The translations under genes and the position numbers were made by a program. DNA of 64,000 bases from Streptomyces lydicus (GTDB lineage Bacteria; Actinomycetota; Actinomycetes; Streptomycetales; Streptomycetaceae). The notes beneath the pieces were generated by a model. It had not been told where the DNA came from. It saw nothing but the letters and a program-made list of their open reading frames with translations, and ran no database searches. The number at the start of each line of letters is the position of its first letter. Positions within the stretch are counted from its first letter, which is position 1. Positions 45,828-55,713 of the stretch are shown piece after piece. Where the stretch lies: positions 186,001 through 250,000 of the forward strand of contig NZ_JNZA01000012.1 in assembly GCF_000717345.1 (NCBI RefSeq), read 5' to 3'.

Positions 45828-46813
45828 GGGCTCTCCTTCCGCGCCGGGCAGAGCGTCCGGCCGTGTGCCGCGACGGGGGGACGGGCGGTCCGGCGGGCCG
45901 CGACGGCGCGGGCCAGCCCGCCCAGCGCGGTGGCCGCACGGCGCCTGCGGGAGACCACCGCGCGACGGTGCAGCACGGCGTACCCCTGGTCGCGCACCGC
46001 GTCGAGGATGGCGCCGTAGAGCACGAACGCGGTGCGCATGCACGGGCGCGACACCGGTTCGAGCATCGCCAGTCCCGGTTCGGCGGCCCGGTAGACGCCG
46101 CGGGTGAGGGCGGCGGCCTCCGCCAGGGCCGCGGGGATACGGGGGTCCCGGCGACCGGTGTCCCGGCTCCAGCGCAGCAGTTCGCGGTCGACGCCGTGCG
46201 CCGCCAGCAGATCGGCCGGCAGATAGACCCGGCCCCGGTCGAGGTCCTCGCCGACGTCGCGCAGGAAGTTGGTCAGCTGGAAGGCGACGCCGAGCGCGGC
46301 GGCGTGCGGCGCGGCCTCCTCCTGCGGGACGCGGGTGCCCAGCACGGGCAGTATCTGCAGTCCGATCACCGCCGCCGAACCGTGCATGTAGCGCTGCAGG
46401 TCCGCGTACGTCGGATAGTCCGTCACCACCAGGTCCATCCGCATGGACGCCATGAAGTCGGCGAAGTGCCCGTGGTCGATGCCGTGGACGGACGCGGTGT
46501 GCGCCACCGCCCGCACCACCGGTTCCGGGCTCGCGCCGCCGCGCAGGCCCTCGTCGAGACACCGCTGGAGGGAGTCGAGCGCCCACGCCCGCTCCGCGGG
46601 GCCGGCGTCGGTACCGAGGTCGTCGACGAGGTCGTCGGCCCAGCGGGCGAAGCCGTAGAGGGCGTGCACGGCCGGCCGCCGGTCGGCGGGCAGCAGCCGG
46701 GTGGCGAGGAAGTACGTCTTGCCGTGCCGGGCGTTGAGCCGGCGGCAGTGGGCGTACGCGGCCCGCAGCCGGGGATCGGTGATGCCCGCCGCGTCGAGTT
46801 CACGGGCGGTCAT
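45824..46813 (-). CDS. crtB: Phytoene synthase
   Basis: A 329-residue squalene/phytoene synthase that condenses two geranylgeranyl diphosphates to phytoene. The substrate-binding Asp clusters are present as [10 protein letters not shown] and [40 protein letters not shown] at the start and [12 protein letters not shown] in the middle also fit. The C-terminal about 45 residues are a basic extension. The ATG at 46813 overlaps the crtI stop by 4 bases, so crtI, crtB and crtV are translationally coupled. Confidence 0.95.
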   Translation of the reverse strand: MTARELDAAGITDPRLRAAYAHCRRLNARHGKTYFLATRLLPADRRPAVHALYGFARWADDLVDDLGTDAGPAERAWALDSLQRCLDEGLRGGASPEPVVRAVAHTASVHGIDHGHFADFMASMRMDLVVTDYPTYADLQRYMHGSAAVIGLQILPVLGTRVPQEEAAPHAAALGVAFQLTNFLRDVGEDLDRGRVYLPADLLAAHGVDRELLRWSRDTGRRDPRIPAALAEAAALTRGVYRAAEPGLAMLEPVSRPCMRTAFVLYGAILDAVRDQGYAVLHRRAVVSRRRRAATALGGLARAVAARRTARPPVAAHGRTLCPARKESP

Positions 46814-48345
46814 GCCGGGACCGCTTCCTCCGCCGGGCGGGGCGCGCCCGCGCCGGAACGTGGGGAGCGGAGCCCGGTCACCCGGGCCGCGGCGAGCTTG
46901 CCGGACAGCAACACCGTAGGGATGCCCACCCCGGGAGTGGTGCCGCACCCCGCCAGCACGGCGTTCTCGGTGCCCCGCACCAGGTTCCGCGGGCGGAACG
47001 GGCCCGTCTGCGCGAAGGTGTGCGCCGCGGAGAACGGCGTCCCGGCGGCCAGGCCCCGGTCCGTCCAGTCGGCCGGGGTGATCAGGCCCAACTCGTCGTC
47101 GGCCGCGGCGATGCCGGTGAAGCCCCGCCGCTCCAGCACCCCGAGCAGGTCGTCGCGGTACCGGGGGCCGAGCGCGCGCCACGCCTCGGCGCCGGGCCCG
47201 GTCTCGGTGTTGGGGCAGGGCGCCAGCACATAGTGCAGATGCCGGCCCGGCGGGGCGAGGCCGGGGTCGGACATGGTGGGACGGGTGAGCAGCAGCGAGG
47301 GGTCGCTCATCAGCCGCCCGGTACGGGTGAGTTCGTCGAAGGTCCGCTCCCACGCCGCGCCGAAGGACAGCGTGTGGTGTGCCGTACCCGGCCAGGTCCG
47401 CTCGCCGCCCGCGTGCAGGATCACCGCGGACGGCGCGTGGCGCAGCCGGAGCGGGCGGCGGGGCCGCCGGCCGAGCAGGCCGTAGACCACCGGCAGATCG
47501 GGCGTGAGCACCACCGCGTCACACGCGAGCCGCTCGTGCTCGGTGACCACCGCCGTGATCCGTCCGCCGCTGCGCTCCAGCCGGGTGACGGCGTGGCCGT
47601 AGCGGAATGCCGCGCCGGCGCCGGCGGCCGCGTCGGCCATCGCCTGCGGCAGGGCGTGCATGCCGCCGCGCGGGAAGTACACCCCGGCGACCGTGTCCAT
47701 GTACGCGATGACGGCGTACGCGGCGAGCGCCCGCGCGGGCGGCACCCCGGCGTACAGCGCCTGGAAGGAGAACACCCTGCGCAGCCGCTCATCGGGCAGG
47801 AAGCGGGCGATGCGGGCGTCGAGCCGGCCGAACCCGCCGAGCGCGGCCAGCCGCACCAGGTCCGGGTGCAGCAGCTGCAGCGGCGAGTCGAAGTTGGTGT
47901 CGATGAAGCGGCGGCGCTGCGCCGCGTACACCTGCGTGAGCCAGCGCCGGAGCCGGCGGTAGGCGGGGGCGGCCGCGGGGCCCGCGAACCGTTCCACCTC
48001 GGCCTCCATGGCCGCGGCGTCGGTGTGCACGTCCAGCTCGCTGCCGTCGGCGAACCGGGCGCGGTACGCCGGGTGCAGCGCCTGCAGTTCCAGCCGGTCC
48101 GTGCGGCGCTCGCCGACCGCGGCGAACGCCTCGTCGATCAGGTCGGGCATGGTCAGCACGGTCGGGCCGGTGTCGATGCGGTAGCCGAGGCGGTCGGTCC
48201 GGCCGGCCCGGCCGCCGGGCCGCTCGGCACGCTCGACGACCGTCACCCGTCGGCCCGCGCCGAGCAGATGCAGCGCGGCGGACAGTCCGGAGAGTCCGGC
48301 ACCGACCACCACGACGTGGTCGGTGCGGCCTTCGAGGGCTTTCAA
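46810..48345 (-). CDS. crtI: Phytoene desaturase
   Basis: A 511-residue CrtI-type FAD desaturase that inserts four double bonds into phytoene to give lycopene. The N-terminal FAD motif [39 protein letters not shown], the [15 protein letters not shown] block and the C-terminal [22 protein letters not shown] are diagnostic. It overlaps crtE by 4 bases upstream and crtB by 4 downstream. Confidence 0.95.
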   Translation of the reverse strand: MKALEGRTDHVVVVGAGLSGLSAALHLLGAGRRVTVVERAERPGGRAGRTDRLGYRIDTGPTVLTMPDLIDEAFAAVGERRTDRLELQALHPAYRARFADGSELDVHTDAAAMEAEVERFAGPAAAPAYRRLRRWLTQVYAAQRRRFIDTNFDSPLQLLHPDLVRLAALGGFGRLDARIARFLPDERLRRVFSFQALYAGVPPARALAAYAVIAYMDTVAGVYFPRGGMHALPQAMADAAAGAGAAFRYGHAVTRLERSGGRITAVVTEHERLACDAVVLTPDLPVVYGLLGRRPRRPLRLRHAPSAVILHAGGERTWPGTAHHTLSFGAAWERTFDELTRTGRLMSDPSLLLTRPTMSDPGLAPPGRHLHYVLAPCPNTETGPGAEAWRALGPRYRDDLLGVLERRGFTGIAAADDELGLITPADWTDRGLAAGTPFSAAHTFAQTGPFRPRNLVRGTENAVLAGCGTTPGVGIPTVLLSGKLAAARVTGLRSPRSGAGAPRPAEEAVPA

Positions 48346-49598
48346 CGGTCTCGGCCTCCTCGGGCGCAGGCAGCAAGGGAAGGGCAGTCGCTTTCGCCGT
48401 CGGCTCCGTCGGCCGGGCCCGGCCCGTCGGGGTCCTCGCCGACGCCGGCGACCGCGGCGATCAGCCGCCGCAGCCGCGCGGCGGCGAAGGCGTCCAGGGG
48501 GACCGAGTCCAGATGGCGGAAGCTGCGCGTGACCAGGCGCCGGATCCGCGCGGCCACCTCGTCGCGGGCTCCGGTGGCCACGAACACGGCACGCACCCGC
48601 TCCAGACCCGCGTCGTCCAGCCCCCGGTCGCCGACGCAGCGGTCCAGCACCGCGAGCGCCGCCCGGTCGTGGCGCCGCGCGGCCCGGGCCCGGGCGACCG
48701 TGAGCAGAGTGGTGAGCTTGCCCTCGCGGATGTCGTCACCGGTCGGTTTGCCGGTCCGTTCCGGGTCCCCGAAGACGCCCAGCAGATCGTCCTGGAACTG
48801 GAAGGCCACACCGGCGCAGCGGCCCGCCGCGCACAGCGCTTGCGCGGTCGCCTCCTCCGCGTCGGCAAGGGCCGCACCGAGAGCCAGCGGCCGTTCGACC
48901 GAGTACCGCGCGCTCTTGAGGTACGAGATCCGCGTCGCCAGCGCCGCCGAGCGGGAGCCACTGATCTGCCCGTACAGATCGAGGTACTGGCCGGCCACCA
49001 TCTCGCCCCGCATCGCCTGCCAGATCTCCCGCACGCGGGCGCCGCACCGGCCGTCGAGCCCGGCGGCGGCGAGTGTGTCGTCGGCCCAGGCCAGGGCGAG
49101 ATCGCCGGTGAGCACGGCGGCGGCCGCACCGAACCGGGCGGCCCGCGCCTCGCGGCCCGGCGCCGTGAACCGCTCGGCGAACTCGACGTGCACCGACGGC
49201 CTGCCCCTGCGCACGGGCGACCGGTCCATCGCGTCGTCGTGCACGAGCGCACAGGTCTGCAGCAGTTCGACCGCGGCGGCCACCCGCAGCACCGTTCCGA
49301 CGGCCCCCGCGCCGGGGCCGTCCCCGCAGGCCCGCAGGCCCCACCACAGGAACTGCGAGCGGGTGCGTTTGCCGCCTTCCAGCGTGAAGCTCCGCACCCG
49401 GCCGGCCACGTCCCGCGCGAAGGTCGCGTCGATCCCGCCCGCCCGGCCGACCTGCTCGTCGAGCAGCACACCGAGCACCCGGCCGACGGCGGACGGCACA
49501 TCCGCGTCGACGGCGGCCGGCGGGAGCCCGGCCGGGCGCGCGTCGCCGCCGCCGTGGCAACCCGCACGGCGTGGTGTGCCCTCGTCGCGACCGCGCAT
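48342..49598 (-). CDS. crtE: Geranylgeranyl diphosphate synthase
   Basis: A 418-residue trans-isoprenyl diphosphate synthase supplying C20 diphosphate to CrtB. The first Asp-rich motif is VHDDAMDRSPVRRG and the second is FQFQDDLLGVFGD, both intact, with GGKRTRSQFLWW as the substrate loop. The N-terminal 30 residues and the Gly/Pro/Asp-rich C-terminal tail are longer than in minimal enzymes. GAGAGGA lies 6 bases before the ATG at 49598. It opens the crtEIBV operon, whose promoter should lie in 49599-49895. Confidence 0.93.
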   Translation of the reverse strand: MRGRDEGTPRRAGCHGGGDARPAGLPPAAVDADVPSAVGRVLGVLLDEQVGRAGGIDATFARDVAGRVRSFTLEGGKRTRSQFLWWGLRACGDGPGAGAVGTVLRVAAAVELLQTCALVHDDAMDRSPVRRGRPSVHVEFAERFTAPGREARAARFGAAAAVLTGDLALAWADDTLAAAGLDGRCGARVREIWQAMRGEMVAGQYLDLYGQISGSRSAALATRISYLKSARYSVERPLALGAALADAEEATAQALCAAGRCAGVAFQFQDDLLGVFGDPERTGKPTGDDIREGKLTTLLTVARARAARRHDRAALAVLDRCVGDRGLDDAGLERVRAVFVATGARDEVAARIRRLVTRSFRHLDSVPLDAFAAARLRRLIAAVAGVGEDPDGPGPADGADGESDCPSLAACARGGRDR

Positions 49599-49895
49599 CC
49601 GGAATCCTCTCGTCCCGCCGGTCGGGCGGCCCGTGCGCGACCACCGCAGTCGGGGCGGGGCCTCACTTGATCACGGGCCGCGGCCGAAACCCGGCATCTG
49701 CCGCCGGACACACCAGCAAAAGCCGCCGGTCGCAGTGGTGCGGGTAGACCGCATGCGGGAGGGCGGCCCGTCGCGCGCGAGGGCCCCGGGCCGCCGTACG
49801 GGGATCAGGGCGACCGGGTGCAACGCGACAGCCGCCCGCCGCCGTTTCCGGTGGCAGGCGGCTGCTGTCCGTGGCCGCGCGGTGGGGTTGTGCCC
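49599..49895 (-). promoter_or_regulatory. crtE upstream region
   Basis: About 300 bases with no gene between crtE and the next minus-strand gene. It must contain the crtEIBV promoter. An imperfect 12-bp hairpin at 49831-49862 follows the stop of the secreted-protein gene and may be its terminator. The TCAAC repeats seen before crtY were not found here. Confidence 0.4.
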
Positions 49896-50321
49896 CTACA
49901 GAACGACGACGGCCGTCCGGTGCGCGTAGCTGAAGCCCTCGTCGTCGAAGTAGAAGACGGTGAGCTTCACCGTGTCGCCCTTGGCGAAGTGCGAACCGGT
50001 GGCCGTACGGAGCTTCACCAGCGCCGTGTGGTCGGCGTAGTCACAGGTGAGCTTGGCGCTCTTGATGGTGCCGGCGGCGATCGACTCCTCGTGGTCGGAC
50101 TCGACCGAGGTGGCGTTGGCCACCAGCTGGTGGTGCATCCCGGTGTCGCAGGAGTACTTCACGCTCGCCTGGAGGCCCGACGCGTGCAGGGACACCTTGT
50201 TGATGGTGAGGAGATTGGCCTTGGCGGCCGCGGACGGTGCCGTGGCCAGTGCCCCGGCGCCGATCAGGACGGCCGCGGCCGCGGTCCCGGCGAGGCGCTG
50301 CCGGAGACGGGTGGTGTTCAT
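49896..50321 (-). CDS. Small secreted protein of unknown function
   Basis: A 141-residue exported protein I cannot place in a named family. The signal peptide (AAAAVLIGAGALATAPSAAA) ends near residue 33. The mature domain of about 108 residues is predicted beta-rich, with alternating hydrophobic stretches (LLTINKVSLHASGLQASVKYSC, DTVKLTVFYFDD) and two cysteines (YSCDTG, LTCDYA) that could form a disulfide. This suggests an Ig-like or beta-sandwich fold. The gene stands alone between the carotenoid operon and a phosphatase gene. Confidence 0.7.
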   Translation of the reverse strand: MNTTRLRQRLAGTAAAAVLIGAGALATAPSAAAKANLLTINKVSLHASGLQASVKYSCDTGMHHQLVANATSVESDHEESIAAGTIKSAKLTCDYADHTALVKLRTATGSHFAKGDTVKLTVFYFDDEGFSYAHRTAVVVL

Positions 50322-50514
50322 CGCGTGTTCCTTCCCCCCTGCGCAGCCACCTTGGTCGGGTACCGCGGAGAATGCTCCGGGTACGGGGTGACTGCGACAG
50401 TTGTTCGTTTTGACGCGTGATCATACGTGTCCCTCGCCGGAGCCGCGGGCGCATCCACGCGTCATGCGCACCACCGTCCGGCGCGAACGGCCCGGCCGCC
50501 CCCGGCCCTCCGCC

Positions 50515-51819
50515 CTACCGGCCCGGCTCCGTCCATGGCCGGGGGAGCGCCTCGGGGGAGGTGGTGTGCTCGGGCAGACCGGCCAGCGCCTCCATGCGGG
50601 CCGGACGGTACGGGGTGGGACCGCTCCATTCCAGCAGCAGTACGGTGGCGTCATCGCCGAGCTGCCCGCCGTGGTAGGCGAGGTGATGCCGCATCAGGCG
50701 GCGCAGCGTCTCGGGCACCGGCAGCCCGTCGGCGTGGTGCTGGATGAGGAAGTGGGTGAAGCCCTCCAGGCCGAACTCGCGGCCCTCGCGATTGCGGGCC
50801 TCGGTGATGCCGTCGGTGTACAGCAGCAGACGGTCCCCGGGTTCGAGCTGGTCCTGGCAGAGCGTCGGGGCCACCCCCAGACCGGTCCCCATCGGGGGTG
50901 CGGGCGAGCCGCTCAGGTTCAGGGCGGTGCGTCCCTTGCGGATGACGACCGGCGGCGGATGTCCCAGCGTGGTCCAGGTGAGCAGTCCGGTCGCCGCGTC
51001 CAGCTCGGCGAGCAGACCGGTGGTGAAGCGATGGGCGTCGAACTGCTCCAGCAGGACCCGGTCCACCGCCTCGGCGATCTGCACCAGCCCGGCGCCCTCC
51101 CGGCGGTGGTTCCGGCTGGCGGCGACCGCGAGGTTCGCGGTCAGCCCGGCGGCCGTGTCGTGGCCCATGGCGTCGAACAGCGACAGGTGGACGGTCTCGT
51201 CGGCGATGGCGTAGTCGAAGACATCGCCACTGACTTCGTAGGCGGGTTCCATCGCCGCGCTGATCAGCACCCGGTCGGTGGCGAAGGTCCGCGGTGGCAT
51301 GACGCGCCACTCCATCTCGGCGGCCACGTTCATTCTGCGGCGTCGCACCAGACGGGCGTAGGTGTCGCTCACCGTGCGCTTGCTGATCACCATCAGCGCG
51401 ACCAGTCCTGCCAGATTGCGCAGGTCCTGCGCCGCGTGGCCGTCCAGGGTCAGGCCGGGCGCGGCGGACGCGCGCAGCACCCCCAGCCGCTCGGTCCCGT
51501 TCAGCAACGGCACCCACCACTGCCCGGAATCGGACGCGCCGCCCTCGACGATGCCCCCGGTCTGGAACGACCGCCCGGCGAGGGTGCCCTCCACCCGCAG
51601 TACGTCCGGCCGCTCGTCCCGGCTGCCGTTCTGCCCCGAGGTGCCCGTGAGCAGGCACAGGATGTCCTGCTGGACGTCGGCCAGGTAGAGCGAGACGTCC
51701 AGCCAGCCGACCCGGGCCGCGTGTTTGGCGACCACGTCGGCGACCTGCTCCAAGGTGATCACATGGCTGGCGGCGATGAGGTCGGCCAGCATCCTGCCGC
51801 GGGCCGCCGGGCTGCTCAT
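50515..51819 (-). CDS. GAF-like/SpoIIE-type PP2C phosphatase
   Basis: A 434-residue cytoplasmic regulator. Residues about 10-185 look like a GAF-type sensor (VDVVAKHAARVGWLDVSLYL region). From about 220 a SpoIIE/RsbU-type PP2C serine phosphatase domain follows, with metal-binding residues in EVSGDVFDY, SLFDAMGHD and GQLGDDATVLLLE, plus LLLYTDGITEAR. Such proteins dephosphorylate anti-anti-sigma factors and thereby release sigma factors. No membrane segment is seen. GGGGGAAT precedes the ATG at 51819. A 290-base gap separates it from the conflict genes upstream on the same strand, so it is probably independently transcribed. Confidence 0.87.
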   Translation of the reverse strand: MSSPAARGRMLADLIAASHVITLEQVADVVAKHAARVGWLDVSLYLADVQQDILCLLTGTSGQNGSRDERPDVLRVEGTLAGRSFQTGGIVEGGASDSGQWWVPLLNGTERLGVLRASAAPGLTLDGHAAQDLRNLAGLVALMVISKRTVSDTYARLVRRRRMNVAAEMEWRVMPPRTFATDRVLISAAMEPAYEVSGDVFDYAIADETVHLSLFDAMGHDTAAGLTANLAVAASRNHRREGAGLVQIAEAVDRVLLEQFDAHRFTTGLLAELDAATGLLTWTTLGHPPPVVIRKGRTALNLSGSPAPPMGTGLGVAPTLCQDQLEPGDRLLLYTDGITEARNREGREFGLEGFTHFLIQHHADGLPVPETLRRLMRHHLAYHGGQLGDDATVLLLEWSGPTPYRPARMEALAGLPEHTTSPEALPRPWTEPGR

Positions 51820-52109
51820 CGGGATTCCCCCGTGCGGACGGCGCACTCGAGACGGGCGCGGGAACGGGCACCCGCGCGGCGGGCCGCGGAGCGGCGGGGC
51901 GCCGTCGGTCCGGTGTGGGGCAGGGAGCGGGGACAAGACCTCAACGGAGCACTCCGGGCGGACGGTCGGCGAGGAAGCGTGGACGCACACGGCACCAGTA
52001 CGGACAAACTACGCAAACGCGAAATCAAGGTCACAGCGTACCCGCGCGTCCCCCACTTCCCGGGCAGGGCCGCCCCACCCCGGGGGCCGTCTCACCTGCT
52101 CAGCGCGGC

Positions 52110-53585
52110 CTACCGCGTCGACGCCACATACGCCTCGATCCGCGTGCGCAGCACTTCCGCCGCCTCACGGTGCGGTGTGGAGGCCCCGGAGAGCGCCGTC
52201 AGCACGGCGCACTCGACGCGGAGGTAGGGCGGCGCCTCCCGGGTGATCTCGGGAAGCGGAGCCGCGGCGGGATTCTTGACCCGCTGGCTGATACCGCGGA
52301 CGGCCGGGACGTGCGGGCCCAGATACTGGTCCAGGAGCGCCACGACGCGCCGGGTCTTCACGGATTCCCCCAGCGACAGGAGCTTCTGGCGCACCCCGGG
52401 CGTGAAGTCGAACACCACCTGGTCGTACGGATCGCTGTGCTCCGCCGCGTTCTCCGCGGTGATCAGCAATCCGCTGGTGAGGACGGCCGCCAGATCGCCG
52501 GGGCTCGCGGCGGGCAGGAGTTCGGCGGCGATGAGCTGCATGATGTGGCGGTTGAGCGGCGCGGCGGCCAGCAGGACGGCGAGGGTGAAAGCGTTGTCGG
52601 ACGCCGCGGTGCGGAACTCGCCGATCCGCTGCTCCGGCGTCAGCTCGGCGTCCGGCGCGGCCCCGGGGGACGGCACCAGCCCCGTCGCCGCCGAGGCCGG
52701 CGGGATCTCCAGTGCCTGCTGGTGCACCCACAGCCTGGACGTCATCAGCCGCACCCACTGGTCCAGCCACCGCTTGCGGATCTCCAGCACCGGAATCAGC
52801 AGCCGGTGCCCGTCCCGCTCCGGGAGGCTGCTCCGCGCGGCCGAGGGCGCGGTCCCCGGCGGCGCCACCTCCAGGGCCCCGTTGGGACACCCCGGGGCCA
52901 GCGCGCGCAGCTGATGGGGCCGGGTGTGGACGCCGGACAGCTCCCAGTCGTGGTGAGGGAGCACATGCAGCATCGCCACCGTGTGGTGCTGGGCCCAGGC
53001 GCGCAGATCACGCCAGATCAGCCCGCGTTTCCAGGCAGCGCCGACGGCATCGGTGAGGACGAAGACGGTCTTCTGGCGGTGTGGCGACGCGGGCCGGCCG
53101 AGCCCGAGCTCGTCCAACCTCCTGCGGTCGAAGAGGTCCGCGGGGGAGGTCGAGGACTGACTGCGCAGCTCGACGAGGTGGACATCGTTGAACAGCGGCA
53201 GTTCGCAGGCCGAGGCCGCGAACGCGTTGACGGTCGGGGCCCAGGCGAACATCGACAGGCCGGTGTCGACCACCAGCACCAGCTCGCGTACCGGGGAGTC
53301 GGCGGCCGGCGGACAGACCGGGCCCGGCGCCGACGGTATGGCGTACGCGTCCGCCGTCGGCTTGCGGAAGTCCCGCCGTTCCGGCGGCAGTTGGCCGAGC
53401 GCGTGCAGGGCGCTTACCGAGGCTTCGGCGGCGGGCAGCGGGAGAGGCGAGGGCCAGCCGTCCGGCGCCGGCGCGAACACCGTCCGTTCGGTGGCGAGGT
53501 GTTCCAGCCCGAGGACCTGGGACGGGGTGACCGGTGTGGCCGGGGCGGCGGTGATGAGCCAGGTCGCGGCCTCCAGGGTGCTCAC
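52110..53585 (-). CDS. vWA-like protein of the SAV_2336/VMAP conflict type
   Basis: A 491-residue protein matching the actinobacterial family often annotated as SAV_2336-related. After a variable N-terminal arm, a vWA-like fold shows ELVLVVDTGLSMFAW (101-115), so the usual DxSxS MIDAS has become D-T-G-L-S. KTVFVLTDAVGAAW appears near 172-185, then VAMLHVLPHHDWELSG. A helical C-terminal part (APLNRHIMQLIAAELLP, FDFTPGVRQKLLSL) follows. Related vWA components act with VMAP proteins and MoxR ATPases in predicted NTP-driven conflict systems. The GTG start overlaps the upstream VMAP stop by 4 bases. No MoxR gene lies beside it. Confidence 0.72.
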   Translation of the reverse strand: MSTLEAATWLITAAPATPVTPSQVLGLEHLATERTVFAPAPDGWPSPLPLPAAEASVSALHALGQLPPERRDFRKPTADAYAIPSAPGPVCPPAADSPVRELVLVVDTGLSMFAWAPTVNAFAASACELPLFNDVHLVELRSQSSTSPADLFDRRRLDELGLGRPASPHRQKTVFVLTDAVGAAWKRGLIWRDLRAWAQHHTVAMLHVLPHHDWELSGVHTRPHQLRALAPGCPNGALEVAPPGTAPSAARSSLPERDGHRLLIPVLEIRKRWLDQWVRLMTSRLWVHQQALEIPPASAATGLVPSPGAAPDAELTPEQRIGEFRTAASDNAFTLAVLLAAAPLNRHIMQLIAAELLPAASPGDLAAVLTSGLLITAENAAEHSDPYDQVVFDFTPGVRQKLLSLGESVKTRRVVALLDQYLGPHVPAVRGISQRVKNPAAAPLPEITREAPPYLRVECAVLTALSGASTPHREAAEVLRTRIEAYVASTR

Positions 53586-55045
53586 GGTGCGGCGACCTCA
53601 TCCGGGGCGACGAGCGGCCTGAGGACCGGCAGCTGACGGTCCGGGTCGTCCCACATCAGGGTGACCTCGCGCAGCAGCTCCGCCTCGTCGCCCAACGGCC
53701 CGGGCGACAGATGGATTTCCCCGATCCTGCTGGGCAGGTCCTTCAGCGGGCCGCGGTGAATGAGGTTCTGCACCGATTCGTGGAACGACTGCGAGCAGTT
53801 CTGGCGGTGCCACAGGATGGCCGGGGCCCCGGCGTGGATGGCGTCCATCAGCTCCCTGCGGCCGTCCTCCACATCGGGAGGCGAGTTGAGGACCAGTGGT
53901 TCGCCCGACCGCCGGGCCGCGCCCTCGCGGCGACCCGCGCACGGTGGCGCCGGCACGTCCTCGCGCATCAGCTGCATCCAGCGTTCACGCCACGACGAAT
54001 GGGAATCGGGCGACTGCAGCCGGTCGAGACTGCGCACCAGCACCCGGCAGTCCCACGCGGCCTCCTGTTCCCCCGCCGGCCGGCACCACTCCCACACCGG
54101 CTCGTTGACCAGCGCCAGCGGCAGCCAGAACTCGACGGTGAGGTCCGTACGCTGACCGTCCACCAGGGCATGCCGCAGCCGGCTGGTGACGGCCCGGGCG
54201 ATCTCCGTCTCCCGCACCCGGGTGTCGTCGTCCCGCAACGGGGGACCGTCGTAGGCGCCGCCCTCGTCGTGCCACACGCGCAGGACGTAGTAGTCGCTCG
54301 ACAGGCCGTCCGGCATCAGCACGAACATCACCCGGCGGTCGGTGGCGTCCGGCAACTGGATCGACGTCGCCCGCTTCCGGCAATCCCGCAGCGACGGCAG
54401 CAGCCCGGACGCCTGCGCGTGCCGGAACGTCCAACTGCGGATCTGCTCCCCGATGCCGTCGTCGACCGCGGCCGCCAGGTACTCCAGGAACGCCATGAAC
54501 GGCGGCAGCCCGTTGGGCAGCGCATTGCGCCGCAGCAGATGGAGCAGGATGCTCCACGCATGGGTGCAGTGCACCGGCAGCGGCGAGGCCAGCGGCTGCA
54601 GGGACGCCTGCGCGATGACCTGCACGTCGTCGGAGGGCACCTGGCTCAACAGACCTTCCAGCGCGAGCAGTTCGGACTCGGCGAGCCACGTCCGCGCCGA
54701 CCAGCGGTCGCACAGCAGCCGCAGCTCCCGCGTGGTCCGCAGATCGCCGGTCAGCGTCCCGACGGCATCCGCCAGCGCGTCGGCGCCCTCGGCCAGGGCG
54801 GTGCACTCCGCCACCAGCTGGGAGAACTGGTCGAGGGAACGGGCCTGCGCGTCGGGCTCGCTCAGCGGATCGTCCAGCAACTGGGCCAGCATCCGGACCA
54901 GGGCCCGGCGCCCCGAATGCGAGGCAAGACGCGGTGAGCCGGCCAGCACCTCCACCATCGCCCGCTGCAACGACACCGGTGCGGCGTCCCCGCTTCCTCT
55001 TCCGAAGCCGTCCGGCCGGACTGATTCAGCTGACGCCATGGCCAT
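53582..55045 (-). CDS. EAD2-VMAP protein (vWA-MoxR-associated protein)
   Basis: A 487-residue protein with the layout of vWA-MoxR-associated proteins. There is a small N-terminal effector-associated domain (about 25-100: MVEVLAGSPRLASHSGRRAL...LVAECTAL) and a helical middle region (about 105-215). The conserved VMAP C-terminal domain (about 245-487) has VEFWLPLALVNEPVWEW, VLVRSLDRLQSP with the tryptophans of SSWRERWMQL, GAPAILWHRQ and LMWDDPDRQLPVL. Domain names are family knowledge; the match is by eye. The ATG at 55045 follows a run of G. It is coupled by 4 bases to the vWA-like gene, so the two proteins are expected to form a complex. Confidence 0.74.
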   Translation of the reverse strand: MAMASAESVRPDGFGRGSGDAAPVSLQRAMVEVLAGSPRLASHSGRRALVRMLAQLLDDPLSEPDAQARSLDQFSQLVAECTALAEGADALADAVGTLTGDLRTTRELRLLCDRWSARTWLAESELLALEGLLSQVPSDDVQVIAQASLQPLASPLPVHCTHAWSILLHLLRRNALPNGLPPFMAFLEYLAAAVDDGIGEQIRSWTFRHAQASGLLPSLRDCRKRATSIQLPDATDRRVMFVLMPDGLSSDYYVLRVWHDEGGAYDGPPLRDDDTRVRETEIARAVTSRLRHALVDGQRTDLTVEFWLPLALVNEPVWEWCRPAGEQEAAWDCRVLVRSLDRLQSPDSHSSWRERWMQLMREDVPAPPCAGRREGAARRSGEPLVLNSPPDVEDGRRELMDAIHAGAPAILWHRQNCSQSFHESVQNLIHRGPLKDLPSRIGEIHLSPGPLGDEAELLREVTLMWDDPDRQLPVLRPLVAPDEVAAP

Positions 55046-55229
55046 GCCCCCCCAAGGAACGGTCGAACAAGCCGGCATCGGCGCCGGCTGCCTGACTCCC
55101 CTGCCATGACTGTCCACCAGCGGACACCGCCAGGCCAAGGAGAAAATGAGATGAGTTTGCGAGCTTGACAGCCGTCGCTTCCAGCTGATTGCGCCCCCGG
55201 CACCACTCCCGGGTGGAGACAATGGGGCC

Positions 55230-55658
55230 ATGGGGGACGCGAGTGCGTGGGCAGCATGGGTGGCGGCGGCGACGAGCCTGGCCACTTTGGTCGTGACGAC
55301 GGTGGTCGGCGGCCGCCGCGAGCACCGCAAGTGGGCACGCGAGTCGCTCACCGACGCCTTCGTGGCGTTCCTCGAAGCGAGCTGGGCGCACTCCGACGTC
55401 GTCCGCGACGCCCCCGCACGGCGGCCCCTCGACGGCGACGGCGCCCAGGCGTGCTACGCCGAGATGCGCCGCCAGCTGACCCGGCTCCGGCTGCTCGCCT
55501 CCGAGGAGGTGCTGCGCGTCGGAGAGGATCTGCTGCGCGCCCAGCGCACCGCCCAGGAGGCCCTCCCCGGTGCCGCCCGGCAGGAGGCACTGCTCGCCGC
55601 GGCCCGGTGCCGCCGGCTGGTGGTGGCCGCGGCCAAACGGGAGATGGGCCTGCCCTGA
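55230..55658 (+). CDS. Small single-pass membrane protein with helical tail
   Basis: A 142-residue protein of no recognised family. One hydrophobic segment (WAAWVAAATSLATLVVTTVV, about 7-26) is followed by a basic stop-transfer sequence (GGRREHRKW). An all-helical cytoplasmic tail rich in Arg/Ala/Glu follows, with one or two possible coiled coils (about 70-140). It lies in the opposite orientation between the VMAP gene and the giant NACHT gene. The ATG at 55230 is taken as start; ribosome-binding evidence is modest. Its position inside the conflict locus makes it a candidate membrane partner or effector, but this is guesswork. Confidence 0.6.
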   Translation: MGDASAWAAWVAAATSLATLVVTTVVGGRREHRKWARESLTDAFVAFLEASWAHSDVVRDAPARRPLDGDGAQACYAEMRRQLTRLRLLASEEVLRVGEDLLRAQRTAQEALPGAARQEALLAAARCRRLVVAAAKREMGLP

Positions 55659-55713
55659 GGCGCGTCCGCACCGTCCCGTCCCGCCCCCGGCCCACGGCCG
55701 GCGGGTGCTCCGT

